64,000 nt of DNA from Microbaculum sp051390635 (GTDB lineage: Bacteria > Pseudomonadota > Alphaproteobacteria > Rhizobiales > Tepidamorphaceae), in contig NZ_JBPODT010000005.1 in the NCBI RefSeq assembly GCF_051390635.1, positions 344,435-408,434 on the forward strand. The letters are read 5' to 3'. The position numbers and the translations under genes are program-made. Shown here piece after piece: positions 53,820-63,199 of the stretch (its first letter is position 1; each line of letters opens with the position of its first letter). The notes under the pieces were generated by a model. It worked only from the letters and a program-made list of their open reading frames with translations. It was not told the origin of the DNA and made no database searches.

Positions 53820-55409
53820 CTAGTAGCCCAACGCGCAGCCATCCTTGCGCGGATCGGAGGCGCCCTGCAGCGTGCCTTGCGCCCAGTCGATCCGGACAGC
53901 CTGGGCACCGCCGATCGGCCAGTGCGGCGGGCGAACATCGAAACCGTCCTGACGGAACGCCTCCCCGACGGCGCCTCGCAGCCGCCCTTCCATCTCGATA
54001 ACGCGGGAGTTGGGGAGCGGAAAAAGCCGGGGCAGATCGATCGCCTCCTGCAGATCGAGCCGATGATCGATCACTCTCGACAAGAGCCAAGCATGGCCCA
54101 TCGCCTGATAGTGGCCGCCCATCACGCCGAACGGCATGACGACGCGACCATCGCGCGACAGCATTCCGGGGATGATCGTGTGCATCGGCCGCTTGTTCGG
54201 CGCGATGCAGTTCGGATGACCGCGCATCAGCGAAAAAGACTGACCGCGGTTGTGGAACAGCACGCCCGCACGCGGTGTCATCAGCCCGCTTCCGTAGGGA
54301 TGGAAGATGGAGTTGATGAAGCTGACCGCGTTGCGCTCGCGATCGACCACCGAGATGTAAACCGTGTCCGAATGGGCAACGGGGCTCGAGACCGGCGCCG
54401 GCTCGGGGGCCGCGCCGCTGCGGATGCGGTCGGCGAGGTCGCGCACGAACGCGTCCGACAGCAGCCGCGCCACCTGTCCGTCGGGGTCGTCGTCGGCGAT
54501 CGCGGCATCCCGCGCGGCGTAGGCGAACCGTGCTGCGGCGACCTCGAGCCGCAGCGTCTCGAAATCGGCGGGCCCCTTCGGCGGATCGAAGTGCTCCATG
54601 ATCTTCAGGATCAGCAGCGCGATGACGCCCTGGCCGTTGGGCGGGCATTCGTGCACCGTCCAGCCGCGGTAGTCGGCCGCGATCGGCTCGACATAGGCGC
54701 CGGCTGCCGAGGCAAAGTCGTCGACGGTATGGACACCGCCCCGTTCGCGCAGGAATGCCACCATCTCCTGCGCGATCTCGCCGCGGTAGAACGCGTCGGG
54801 GCCATCGTGGCCAATCGCCTCGAGGGTGGCCGCGAGCGCCCCCTGGCACTGCACCGCCCCTGTCTCGGGTGCCTGTCCGTCGACAAGGAAGGTCGCGCGG
54901 GCGGCGGGGTCTGCCGCCAGAAGCGTGCGCTGATTGGCGATGTCGTAGGCCGTGCGCGGCGAAACGGCATAGCCGTCGCGCGCCATCTCGACCGCCGGGG
55001 CAAGGAGTTCGCGGAGGCTCATGCGGCCGTGGTCGGCGACGAGCCGCGCCCAGGCCTCGACCGCGCCCGGCACCGTCACGGCATGTGGCGAGGAGCGGCC
55101 GACGATCCGCTCCGGTTGGCGCTCGATGACGGCGAGATCGAGCCGGGCAGGCGTGCGTCCCGAGCCGTTATAGGCGCGGATGTCGGTCGAGCCGGCCTCG
55201 CTTAGCATGGCGAAGCAGTCGCCGCCGATGCCAGTCGAGCCGGCCTCGACCACGCATTGCACCGCACAGGCGGCCACGGCGGCATCGATCGCGCTGCCGC
55301 CCGCCTTGAGGATTTCGATCCCGACCAGAGACGAGGCGGGGTGCGATGTCGCGATCATCCCGTGGCGCGCGGTCACCAGGGAGCGTCCGGAGCTTTCGAA
55401 GTCGCGCAT
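53820..55409 (-). CDS. Gamma-glutamyltransferase-family protein
   Basis: 529 aa from the ATG at 55409. It begins RHGMIATSHPASSLVGIEILKAGG, the usual gamma-glutamyltransferase opening. The autocleavage site is SDTVYISVVDRERNAVSFIN; the nucleophilic Thr normally starts a TTH motif and here starts TVY. The small subunit continues with NKRPMHTIIPGML. No signal peptide is present, so it acts in the cytoplasm, where it could remove the glutamyl group from a gamma-glutamyl amine or glutathione adduct. It is downstream of an FCD regulator, which lies divergent from a polyamine-type importer. Confidence 0.9.
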   Translation of the reverse strand: MRDFESSGRSLVTARHGMIATSHPASSLVGIEILKAGGSAIDAAVAACAVQCVVEAGSTGIGGDCFAMLSEAGSTDIRAYNGSGRTPARLDLAVIERQPERIVGRSSPHAVTVPGAVEAWARLVADHGRMSLRELLAPAVEMARDGYAVSPRTAYDIANQRTLLAADPAARATFLVDGQAPETGAVQCQGALAATLEAIGHDGPDAFYRGEIAQEMVAFLRERGGVHTVDDFASAAGAYVEPIAADYRGWTVHECPPNGQGVIALLILKIMEHFDPPKGPADFETLRLEVAAARFAYAARDAAIADDDPDGQVARLLSDAFVRDLADRIRSGAAPEPAPVSSPVAHSDTVYISVVDRERNAVSFINSIFHPYGSGLMTPRAGVLFHNRGQSFSLMRGHPNCIAPNKRPMHTIIPGMLSRDGRVVMPFGVMGGHYQAMGHAWLLSRVIDHRLDLQEAIDLPRLFPLPNSRVIEMEGRLRGAVGEAFRQDGFDVRPPHWPIGGAQAVRIDWAQGTLQGASDPRKDGCALGY

Positions 55410-55425
55410 TGTCAGTCTTCTTGCC

Positions 55426-56142
55426 TCAGATATCGTGATGGGCGAGCTGGGTCTGCGCGCGCACGCCGCCCAGGTGCCGACGCAGTGCGTTGCGTGCGGT
55501 GTCGGCATTGCGACCCGACAGGGCGGCGAAGATCCCCTCGTGCTCGCGCTGGTAGATCGTCCATTTTTCCAGCGAGAAGCTGCTTTCCTTGAGCCTCATC
55601 CAGACCGGCCCGTCTCGCATGGCGCTGATGCGCTTGCCCAGATCCGCGAAGATCGCGTTGCCGGTGATCCGGAACAGGGCTTCGTGGAAACTGCGGTCGG
55701 CCGTTTCGGCATGCTGCCAGTCGCGCACCAGGCGACCTTCCTCCATCGATCTTGCAAGCGATTCGAAATCCGCCTCGGATGCGGAAAGGACGATCAGATC
55801 GACGAGACAGGGTTCGACGAACAGCCGGAATTCCATGAGCTGTGCCGGCGACCATTGCGGGCCTTCCGGCTGCTGTATCGGCGTATCCGCCCGCGGCGCG
55901 CCTTCGGCGATGAAGGTCCCGCGGCCCACGCTGCGCACGACCGCGCCTTCATGCTCCAGCGTCGCCAGCGCGGCACGGACGGTCGAGCGCGACAGGCCGC
56001 TTGCCGTCGCCAGATCGCGCTCGGTCGGCAGGCGGGTCCCCGGCGGCAGATGCCCGTCGCGCATGGCCGCGCGCCACTGGCTGAGCAGATCGTCGCGTCC
56101 CAGCGCAGGCCGCGGCCGCCATTCCGTCTTCTGTTCGTCCAT
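55426..56142 (-). CDS. FCD-type GntR regulator of the polyamine-type cluster
   Basis: 238 aa, ATG at 56142 with GGAGGGA upstream on the minus strand. The winged helix is RLPTERDLATASGLSRSTVR (about residues 37-56) and the FCD domain has His and Asp/Glu metal-type residues (SFHEALFRITGNAIF). It lies 16 bases before the gamma-glutamyltransferase gene and divergent from the importer. The repeated TACCAAT sites in the intervening 154 bases are candidate operators. Confidence 0.9.
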   Translation of the reverse strand: MDEQKTEWRPRPALGRDDLLSQWRAAMRDGHLPPGTRLPTERDLATASGLSRSTVRAALATLEHEGAVVRSVGRGTFIAEGAPRADTPIQQPEGPQWSPAQLMEFRLFVEPCLVDLIVLSASEADFESLARSMEEGRLVRDWQHAETADRSFHEALFRITGNAIFADLGKRISAMRDGPVWMRLKESSFSLEKWTIYQREHEGIFAALSGRNADTARNALRRHLGGVRAQTQLAHHDI

Positions 56143-56164
56143 CAGGCTCCCTCCACCGCAAATA

Positions 56165-56180
56165 TACCAATCATACCAAT
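56165..56180. promoter_or_regulatory. Tandem TACCAAT repeats, candidate operator
   Basis: TACCAAT occurs at 56165-56171 and 56174-56180, then again at 56271-56277 and 56292-56298, all in the gap between the FCD regulator and the binding-protein gene. Read on the minus strand the first pair is ATTGGTA twice with a 9-base period, resembling the direct GGTATA repeats bound by the FCD protein NanR of enteric bacteria. The last copy overlaps the binding-protein start codon. Confidence 0.5.
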
Positions 56181-56296
56181 TTCGGCGGATTAATCATCAA
56201 AATCGCGGTAACTAGGGGGTTTACAAGCTCATTTTTCAGACCATACAATCCAGCCTGCAGAAAAACAACATACCAATAGCAACCGAGGGTGTACCA

Positions 56297-57373
56297 ATGC
56301 CAACCAATTATGACGCCCCGCAGGGCAACTCATCCCTACGCATGACGCGCCGCAGCCTGCTGAAGGCTACCGGCGGCCTTACCGCTGCCCTGGCGATGCC
56401 CGGGATCGTGCGCGCCCAATCCAACAGGATCGTGTTTGCGACGTGGGGCGGCTCCTGGGAAGAGGCCATGCGCAAGGCCTGGTTCGATCCCTTCACCGAG
56501 GAGACGGGCATCGAGGTGATCACGCAGCCGGGCAACACCTATGGGCGCGTCCAGGCCATGGTCGAAGCCGGCAACACCGAATGGGACATCGTGGAGGTTC
56601 TGCCGGACTTCCAGTGGCTCGGCGCCGACCGCGGATTGCTGGAGCCGATCGACGATGCGGTTGTCGACCGCACCGGGATCATGGATGCACCGGACCTGGT
56701 GACCGAGCATTCCGTGCCGCAGGTGCTGTTCGCGCGCGTGGTGACCTACAACAGTCAGCTTGGCGAGGGCCCTCGTACCTTCGCCGACGTGTTCGATCTG
56801 GAGAAGTTCCCCGGCAAGCGCGCCTTCTATGCCAAGGCGCATGGCGGCTACCTGGAGGCGGCGCTGCTTGCCGATGGAGTGGCGCCGGAGGACCTGTATC
56901 CGCTCGACGTCGAGCGCGCGCTGGCCAAACTGGACACCATCCGCGACAGCATTTTGTGGTACGAAACCAACGCGCAGGGCGAGCAGTACATGTCCGACGG
57001 GCAGGCCGCGATCGGCATCATTCCCGACGGCCGCGCCCTGAACGCCAAGGACAATGGCGCGCCGATCGAGATCGCCTACGGACTGAGCCTCATCACCTGG
57101 TCGGCGATGGTGGTGCCGAAGGGCGCGCCGAACAAGGACGCGGCCATGCGGTTCCTCGCCTATGCGTTGACGCCGCAGGCGCAGGCGGCCATCGCCGAAG
57201 CCTACACCTACGGCCCTGTCGTTCCCGCCGCTTTCGACCTCATCGCGCCGGAGCGCGCCGCTATTCTGTCGGGAGGGCCGCAGATGAAGGATCCGATCGT
57301 CCTCGGGGAGAAGTGGTGGGGCGAGAACCTTGATGCGGTGACCGAGCGCGTCACCGAATGGAAACTCTTCTAG
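56297..57373 (+). CDS. Polyamine-type ABC transporter substrate-binding protein (PotD-like) with Tat signal
   Basis: 358 aa. The N-terminus has MTRRSLLKATGGLTAALAMP at residues 16-35, a Tat signal; an internal ATG at 56342 would begin right there and may be the real start. The mature protein starts NRIVFATWGGSWEEAMRK, followed by FTEETGIEVITQPGN, as in spermidine/putrescine-type (SBP_bac_8-like) proteins. Two permeases and an ATPase follow. The substrate is probably a polyamine or gamma-glutamyl amine judging from neighbours. Confidence 0.88.
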   Translation: MPTNYDAPQGNSSLRMTRRSLLKATGGLTAALAMPGIVRAQSNRIVFATWGGSWEEAMRKAWFDPFTEETGIEVITQPGNTYGRVQAMVEAGNTEWDIVEVLPDFQWLGADRGLLEPIDDAVVDRTGIMDAPDLVTEHSVPQVLFARVVTYNSQLGEGPRTFADVFDLEKFPGKRAFYAKAHGGYLEAALLADGVAPEDLYPLDVERALAKLDTIRDSILWYETNAQGEQYMSDGQAAIGIIPDGRALNAKDNGAPIEIAYGLSLITWSAMVVPKGAPNKDAAMRFLAYALTPQAQAAIAEAYTYGPVVPAAFDLIAPERAAILSGGPQMKDPIVLGEKWWGENLDAVTERVTEWKLF

Positions 57374-57397
57374 CCGCGCCGAAGCCGGGCCGGTTTC

Positions 57398-58237
57398 ATG
57401 TTGCAGCTCCAGAAGCGCTACGGCGCCATGCTTCTCGTCCTGCCGGGGCTTCTGTTTCTGGCGGTGCTGTTCGTATGGCCGGTCGGCCGGCTCGTCGCGA
57501 CGAGCTTCGGAGGATGGGAGGATCCGTTCGCGCAATACGAGCGGATCCTGACCTCCACCGTGTATGTAAGGGTGCTCGGCCGCACCTTTCTGCTCAGTGC
57601 GCAGGTCGTGGCGCTTTGCCTGTTGCTGGGCTATCCGCTGGCCTACGTCCTCAGCCGCGTCGGGCCGCTCGCCAAGGTCGTCATCGTTCTGTGCGTCTTG
57701 ATCCCCTTCTGGACCAACCTGCTGGTGCGCTCCTACGGCTGGATCATCCTGCTCAATCCGCAGGGCGCGCTGAACGGTCTGCTCGAACTGGTCGGCCTGG
57801 GGCCAAGTCCGGTGCCTCTCGTCTACAACTCCACCGGCGTGCTGATCGGGATGACGCAGATCATGCTGCCCTACTGCGTGCTGCCGCTCGCGGCGGTCAT
57901 GAGCCGCATCGATCCGTCCCTCGAGAACGCTGCCCGTTCGCTCGGCGCCTCCCCGGTGTCGGCCTTCCTCAAGGTCTACTTCCCTCTGACGCTGCCCGGC
58001 GTGTTCGCCGGCTGCCTGCTGGTCTTCATGATCAGCCTCGGCTTCTTCGTGGTTCCCGCGATCCTCGGCGGGCCGGGGGACATTCTTCTGGCGCAGCTCA
58101 TCGAGTTCAACATCAACAACACGCTCAACTGGCCGTTCGCCGCCGCGCTGTCGACGCTGCTTCTCGTGGCCACCCTTCTCATATACCTGATCGGTGACCG
58201 CTTCTTCGACCTCGGTCGGTTATGGGGTGCGCGATGA
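57398..58237 (+). CDS. Polyamine-type ABC permease (PotB-like)
   Basis: 279 aa with six spans, opening YGAMLLVLPGLLFLAVLFVWP. The coupling motif NAARSLGASPVSAFLKVYFP (about residues 183-202) is present. The ATG at 57398 lies 24 bases after the binding-protein stop; its stop overlaps the next gene by ATGA. Confidence 0.93.
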   Translation: MLQLQKRYGAMLLVLPGLLFLAVLFVWPVGRLVATSFGGWEDPFAQYERILTSTVYVRVLGRTFLLSAQVVALCLLLGYPLAYVLSRVGPLAKVVIVLCVLIPFWTNLLVRSYGWIILLNPQGALNGLLELVGLGPSPVPLVYNSTGVLIGMTQIMLPYCVLPLAAVMSRIDPSLENAARSLGASPVSAFLKVYFPLTLPGVFAGCLLVFMISLGFFVVPAILGGPGDILLAQLIEFNINNTLNWPFAAALSTLLLVATLLIYLIGDRFFDLGRLWGAR

Positions 58238-59010
58238 CCGTGCGAAGGCCGTCTCTGCTTCTCATCTGTCTGGCCGCCGCTGTCTGCGTGTTCCTGGTCC
58301 TGCCCACACTGATCGTCATTCCGATTTCGTTCACGCAGACCGAGTTCATCACCTTCCCGCCGCGCGGCGTCTCGCTGCGCTGGTACGAGGAGTTCTTCGC
58401 CAGGCCCGAATGGCGCAACGCCCTGGCATCGAGCTTCGCGGTTGCCACCGGCACGACGGTGCTGGCGACGGTATTGGGCGTGATGGTGGCGCTGGGCCTG
58501 GACGGCCTGTCGCGCCGCTCCAACCGGGTGCTGAGCTTCCTCATCCTTCTTCCGATGATCGTTCCCACCATCGTCACGGCAGCCGCGCTCTATACGCCCT
58601 ACGCTCGGTTCGGCCTCGTAGCGACCATTCCCGGCCTCATCGTGGCCCACACGATCCTGGCGCTGCCCTTCGTGGTCATCAACGTGGCGGCCGTGTTGCG
58701 CAAGCTCGACCACCGCACGGTCGACGCCGCCCGCAGCCTCGGTGCCAGTCCGGCCGTCGCATTCCGGCGTGTCACGCTGCCGGCCCTGCGGCCTGGCATC
58801 GCTGCCGGTGGCGTCTTTGCCTTCCTGACGAGTTTCGATGAAGTCGTCATAGCGCTTTTCATCAGCGGCGCCTCGGCGACGACGCTCCCGGTGAGGATGT
58901 GGAGCGGCATCCGCTTCGAGATCAGTCCGATCGTGGCTGCCGCCTCGACGCTGCTGCTGCTGTCCTCCTGCCTCCTCCTGTCGCTCTTCTGGCTCACAAG
59001 ACGAAAGTGA
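58234..59010 (+). CDS. Polyamine-type ABC permease (PotC-like)
   Basis: 258 aa from the ATG at 58234. Six spans and the coupling motif DAARSLGASPAVAFRRVTLP are present. It pairs with the PotB-like subunit. Its TGA overlaps the start of the M24 peptidase gene, so translation is coupled. Confidence 0.93.
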   Translation: MTVRRPSLLLICLAAAVCVFLVLPTLIVIPISFTQTEFITFPPRGVSLRWYEEFFARPEWRNALASSFAVATGTTVLATVLGVMVALGLDGLSRRSNRVLSFLILLPMIVPTIVTAAALYTPYARFGLVATIPGLIVAHTILALPFVVINVAAVLRKLDHRTVDAARSLGASPAVAFRRVTLPALRPGIAAGGVFAFLTSFDEVVIALFISGASATTLPVRMWSGIRFEISPIVAAASTLLLLSSCLLLSLFWLTRRK

Positions 59011-60191
59011 TGTTGATGACCACGCCCGCCATCTCAACCGAGGAATTCGCGGACCGCCGGCAGCGCGCCGTCGCTGCCGCCAACGCGCGCGGACTGGATG
59101 CCCTCCTCGTCGTCTCGCGCGGCGGCGGCACGCTCGACCGCTACGGCGACGTCCTGTATCTGTCGAATTTCTATACCTCCTTCCCGTTCATTCCCGACTT
59201 CGCCGGCAACTGGTCGGCCCGGGCGCATACGTTCCTGCTGCTGCCGGTGGGAAACGCGCCGCATCTTGTCATCGACGTGCCGGACGATGGCCGCATCCGG
59301 CTCGCAGACGGCCGCGTCGAGTACACCGACTTCGTCCTTGAAAGCGTCATTGCCGGCCTGTCCGACGCCGGTCTGTCAGCGGCGCGGATCGGTCTCGTCG
59401 GCAGCGACGTGCTGACATTCGCGATGCAGGCGAAACTCCGCCAGGCCCTGCCGCAGCTCAAGGTCGAGATGGCCGACGATCTCGTCGCCGCCCTGCGCAG
59501 GATAAAGTCGCCGGGCGAGATCGCCGCCTTGCGCAAGGCCTCGCGGATCGGTTCGCGGATGATCGAGGTCATGCTGGATGCCGCTGTTCCCGGCGCAAGC
59601 CATGGCGAGGTGGTCGCGGCCGGTCTCGGCTATCTCGTCCCCCAAGGCGGCATCCTCTACAATTCATTCATGGCTTCGGGAACGGGCGGGGATCCCACCC
59701 GAATGCGCAAGACGAACTTCCCGACCTGGGCATCCCGGGAACCTCTGCGGTCCGGAGACTGGATCAGGTTCGGGATCTCCGGAGCGGTCGACGGCTACAT
59801 GTTCGACCTGGCGCGCGCGAAAGCCGTCGGCCCGGTTTCGGCTCGCCAGGTCGCGCTCTTCGAGGCGGCCGTCGATTGCGTCGAGACCACGATCGGCCGC
59901 ATTCGCCCCGGCATCACGGCAGGTGAACTGGGCGAGGCCGGGCTGGGACGACAGCAGGCGCTCGGCTTCAACGTCGATGGCGTCTTCTCGGCGATGGGGC
60001 ACGGGCTCGGCCTGGGCTGGGACGATCCGTGGCTGGCGCGCGGTGTCGACACGCCGATCGAGAAGGACATGGTTCTTTGCGTCGAGCGCGGCATCTCCGA
60101 CAATGGCTATCTGGGCGACTTTGAGGAGACCGTTCTGGTCACCGACGAAGGCTGCGAGCGGTTGACCGACGCGCGCATCCGGTGCTGGTGA
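59010..60191 (+). CDS. M24-family (Xaa-Pro aminopeptidase-like) hydrolase
   Basis: 393 aa from the ATG at 59010; a second ATG six bases later is equally possible. It has a creatinase N-domain and a C-terminal pita-bread fold. Of the five metal ligands, one Asp (GYMFDLARA), the His (GHGLGLGWDD), one Glu (VLCVERGI) and the last Glu (DFEETVLV) are visible, but the first Asp is replaced (GISGAVDGYMFD). It may therefore act as an amidohydrolase or creatinase-like enzyme rather than a two-metal aminopeptidase. Its insertion between permease and ATPase genes ties it to the imported substrate. Confidence 0.87.
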   Translation: MLMTTPAISTEEFADRRQRAVAAANARGLDALLVVSRGGGTLDRYGDVLYLSNFYTSFPFIPDFAGNWSARAHTFLLLPVGNAPHLVIDVPDDGRIRLADGRVEYTDFVLESVIAGLSDAGLSAARIGLVGSDVLTFAMQAKLRQALPQLKVEMADDLVAALRRIKSPGEIAALRKASRIGSRMIEVMLDAAVPGASHGEVVAAGLGYLVPQGGILYNSFMASGTGGDPTRMRKTNFPTWASREPLRSGDWIRFGISGAVDGYMFDLARAKAVGPVSARQVALFEAAVDCVETTIGRIRPGITAGELGEAGLGRQQALGFNVDGVFSAMGHGLGLGWDDPWLARGVDTPIEKDMVLCVERGISDNGYLGDFEETVLVTDEGCERLTDARIRCW

Positions 60192-60195
60192 CGTC

Positions 60196-61290
60196 ATGAG
60201 CGGCGCTTCGGTCACCATCAAGGACCTCCACAAGTCCTACGGCAACTTCAAGGCGGTCGACGGCGTCTCGCTGGATGTCGCGTCGGGCGAGTTCGTTACG
60301 CTTCTGGGTCTGAGCGGCTCCGGCAAGACGACGACGCTGATGGCCGTCGCCGGTTTCGTCGAACAGGACGCGGGCACGATCTCGATCGACGGCAAGGACC
60401 TCTCGTCGCTTCCGCCGGAGAAGAGAGGGCTGGGCGTCGTTTTTCAGAATTACGCGCTGTTTCCCAACCTCGACGTCTACGAGAACATCGCCTTTCCGCT
60501 GCGCATGCGGCGGTGGCGCGAGACCGACATCAAGACGGCCGTTTCGCAGGTGCTCGGCCTGATTTCGCTCGATGCGCTCGGCGGCCGCAGGGTATCGGAG
60601 CTCTCGGGCGGGCAGCAGCAGCGCGTTGCGCTCGCCCGCGCGCTGGTCTTCCGCCCGTCCGTCCTGCTGATGGATGAGCCGCTCGGCGCGCTCGACAGGT
60701 CCATGCGCGATCAGATGCAGGGCGAGATCAAGCGCATCCAACGCGAGTACGGTGTCACCGTGATCTACGTCACCCACGACCAGGAAGAGGCGATGGCGCT
60801 GTCCGACCGGATCGCTGTCATGGCGGACGGAAAAATCCGCCAGCTCGGCGCGCCCGCCGAGATCTACGAGCGCCCCGCTTCGGCCTTCATCGCGCAGTTC
60901 GTGGGCACCTCGAACCGCGTCGACGTGGAGACCGGCGTGGGACCGGACGACGCCGTTCGCGTCCGCAGCGAGGCGCAGCCTCGATGCGAATTCGTGACCT
61001 CCGGGACATCGACGGCCTACGGCGGCAAGGCATCGATGATCGTGCGCCCCGAGGCGATCAGAATATGCAAGGACGAGCCCGCCGGCGCGCCGAACCGGCT
61101 CCCTGCAACCGTCGTGCTGCGCGAGTTTCTCGGATCGTCGATCCGCTACGCGTTGGAAACGGAGGTCGGTCCGTTCGTCGTCACCACGGGCAGGCTGAGC
61201 GCGCAGGCGGACTTCCCGAACGGACAGACCGTCTGGCTTTCGTGGGAGCCATCCGATGCTCTGCTGTTCGCGCGGGAGGAACGGACATGA
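60196..61290 (+). CDS. Polyamine-type ABC transporter ATPase (PotA-like)
   Basis: 364 aa. Walker A GLSGSGKTTTLM (about residues 39-50), signature LSGGQQQRVALARAL, Walker B VLLMDEPLGALD, and a C-terminal TOBE-type domain (from about 270; GGKASMIVRPEAIRI). It energises the PotB/PotC-like permease pair. Its stop overlaps the cupin start (ATGA). Confidence 0.94.
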   Translation: MSGASVTIKDLHKSYGNFKAVDGVSLDVASGEFVTLLGLSGSGKTTTLMAVAGFVEQDAGTISIDGKDLSSLPPEKRGLGVVFQNYALFPNLDVYENIAFPLRMRRWRETDIKTAVSQVLGLISLDALGGRRVSELSGGQQQRVALARALVFRPSVLLMDEPLGALDRSMRDQMQGEIKRIQREYGVTVIYVTHDQEEAMALSDRIAVMADGKIRQLGAPAEIYERPASAFIAQFVGTSNRVDVETGVGPDDAVRVRSEAQPRCEFVTSGTSTAYGGKASMIVRPEAIRICKDEPAGAPNRLPATVVLREFLGSSIRYALETEVGPFVVTTGRLSAQADFPNGQTVWLSWEPSDALLFAREERT

Positions 61291-61661
61291 GTGGCGCGCC
61301 GGACGAGGCGCCGCGCGGGCAGTATGTTCTCGATATGGCGGCCGTGCCCGACACGCCGATCGCATCGGCGCCATCGGCCGACCGCATCTTGCGGGGGCTG
61401 CCGCAATGGCGGACCTGGGTGTCGATGCGCGAGCACGGCAATTCTTCCGGGCGATGGGAATCCACGCCCGGTGCCTGGACGATGAACTACGACAAGTGGG
61501 AGTTCTGCTCAGTGCTGTCCGGCAGCGGCAGGATCACGCCGCTCGGCGGCGAGCCGATCGAACTCAAGGCCGGCTCGACCCTGACCATACGGCCCGGGTT
61601 TCGCGGCACATGGGAGGTGGACGAGACGATGACGAAATATTTCTTCGTCCGGCAAGTCTGA
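61287..61661 (+). CDS. Cupin-domain protein (DUF861/Cupin_3 type)
   Basis: 124 aa from the ATG at 61287, overlapping the ATPase stop. The C-terminal half has the small beta-barrel pattern WEFCSVLSGSGRITPLGG then FRGTWEVDETMTKYFFVRQ, as in Cupin_3 proteins, which often accompany the puu-type polyamine and amine genes. No metal-binding His set is visible. It may bind a pathway intermediate or a regulator. Confidence 0.85.
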   Translation: MSGAPDEAPRGQYVLDMAAVPDTPIASAPSADRILRGLPQWRTWVSMREHGNSSGRWESTPGAWTMNYDKWEFCSVLSGSGRITPLGGEPIELKAGSTLTIRPGFRGTWEVDETMTKYFFVRQV

Positions 61662-61665
61662 CGCC

Positions 61666-62958
61666 GTGACGCAGCCGGACCAGGACATCGGCTCGCTGTG
61701 GCAGGCGTCGGCACGTGTCGACGAGCCGGCAACCGTGCCGTTGGAGGGAAATGCCCGCGCCGACATCGTCATCGTCGGCGCGGGGTTCACCGGCCTGTCG
61801 GTGGCCCTGCACGCCGCCGAGACGGGACGGTCCGTGATCGTGCTCGAAAGCGGCGGCATCGGCTTCGGCGCGAGCGGTCGCAATGGCGGCCAGGTCAACC
61901 CGGGCCTCAAGATCGACGGCCAGACGCTGCAGCGGCGCTACGGCGAAGCCGGCCTTGGCCTTCATCGTGCCGGCCAGTCGGCGCCGGATTATCTCGACCA
62001 TCTCGTGACGCGGCACGGGCTGCGCTGCAGCTGGCGGCGGCCCGGCCTCTATCGTCTCGCGCACAACGATACCGCGCTTGCCGCGATACGCGCGGCCGCG
62101 GCTTCGCTGCGCAGCGAAGGCATCGCCACCGAGGATCTCTCCGCGCATGACGTCGAACGGCGCGTCGGGACGCGCCGCTACGTGGGTGGCTTCTACGACC
62201 CGAGGGGCGGCGCGGTCCATCCGCTCGAGCTGGCGCGTGAACTTGCCCGCGCGGCGATCGGAGCCGGCGCGGCCATTCATACGCACAGCCCGGTCACGGG
62301 CCTGACGCGGGATAACGGTGGCTGGCGCGTCGACACCGCGACGGGCGTGGTCGCGGCCCGCACGGTCGTGGTCGCGACGAACGCCTATAGCGACGACCTC
62401 GTGCCGGGTCTCGAGCGCACGATACTGCCGGTCAACAGCTTCCAGATCGCGACCGCGCCGCTCGACCCGCGCCACCAGGACACCCTGCCGGGCGGCGAGA
62501 CGGTTTACGACAGCCGCAGGCTCGTCCTCTATTTTCGGCGCAGCCCCGACAACCGCCTGCTCATGGGCGGCCGCTCGTCCTTCTCGTCATCGCGCGTGGC
62601 CGGCCGCGACGCGCCGGATTATGCCGTTCTGAAAAAGGTGGTTCACGACGCCTTCCCGCGGCTCGCCGACGTGGCGGTCGAATACCGCTGGACCGGGCTG
62701 GTCGGGATCACCTGGGACTACCTCCCCCACTATCACGTCCCCGAGGAGGGGCTGCACGTCCTGCTCGGCTTCAACGGACGCGGCGTGGCGCTGTCGGTGC
62801 GGCTCGGCGCCTGGCTGGGGCGCAAGCTTGCCGAAGCGCCCGAGGACTTCACCATCCCGCAAACCCCGATCCGCCCGTTCCCGCTGCATCGATTCCGCGA
62901 ACCCGTTCTCAATCTGGGGATGCGCTGGAACCACCTGCTCGACCTTGTCGGCCGTTGA
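61666..62958 (+). CDS. FAD-dependent amine oxidase (PuuB/DadA-like)
   Basis: 430 aa, GTG start at 61666. The FAD-binding motif IVIVGAGFTGLSVALHAA (about residues 34-51) is followed by IGFGASGRNGGQVNPGLK, diagnostic for gamma-glutamylputrescine oxidase-like members of the DAO family. Residue blocks GGRSSFSS and GFNGRGVALSVRLG complete the fold. It would oxidise an amine to an aldehyde with O2. The neighbouring gamma-glutamyltransferase and polyamine-type importer support a gamma-glutamylated amine substrate. No gamma-glutamylamine synthetase or aldehyde dehydrogenase is visible nearby. Confidence 0.88.
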   Translation: MTQPDQDIGSLWQASARVDEPATVPLEGNARADIVIVGAGFTGLSVALHAAETGRSVIVLESGGIGFGASGRNGGQVNPGLKIDGQTLQRRYGEAGLGLHRAGQSAPDYLDHLVTRHGLRCSWRRPGLYRLAHNDTALAAIRAAAASLRSEGIATEDLSAHDVERRVGTRRYVGGFYDPRGGAVHPLELARELARAAIGAGAAIHTHSPVTGLTRDNGGWRVDTATGVVAARTVVVATNAYSDDLVPGLERTILPVNSFQIATAPLDPRHQDTLPGGETVYDSRRLVLYFRRSPDNRLLMGGRSSFSSSRVAGRDAPDYAVLKKVVHDAFPRLADVAVEYRWTGLVGITWDYLPHYHVPEEGLHVLLGFNGRGVALSVRLGAWLGRKLAEAPEDFTIPQTPIRPFPLHRFREPVLNLGMRWNHLLDLVGR

Positions 62959-63199
62959 AACGGGGTCCCGCGGCTACCGACTATCAAAGCGGCCATAGCG
63001 CCGCGTCAGACGGTTGATGCCCGCCGACGAGCGGCAGGGCCTGAGTGTTCAGTCCCCGCATTTGGAGGATTGGGCCGGGCCAGGACGTCTTGGGCGCGAT
63101 TGTCCATCGGTCCAGGGATGGGGGACCCTGTGCTCAATGCCATTGTCGCTGGTGACCTGCTCCCCGTTTTGTCCGCGTCCATAAGTTCGCGCTGTTCGG
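62959..63199. other. Non-coding stretch before the cas9-side structured region
   Basis: No convincing gene. Short open frames on both strands (for example a rightward one from 63070 to 63411 and leftward ones ending at 63006 and 63134) lack ribosome sites and family resemblance. The sequence marks the boundary between catabolic genes and the Cas9 locus. Confidence 0.5.
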
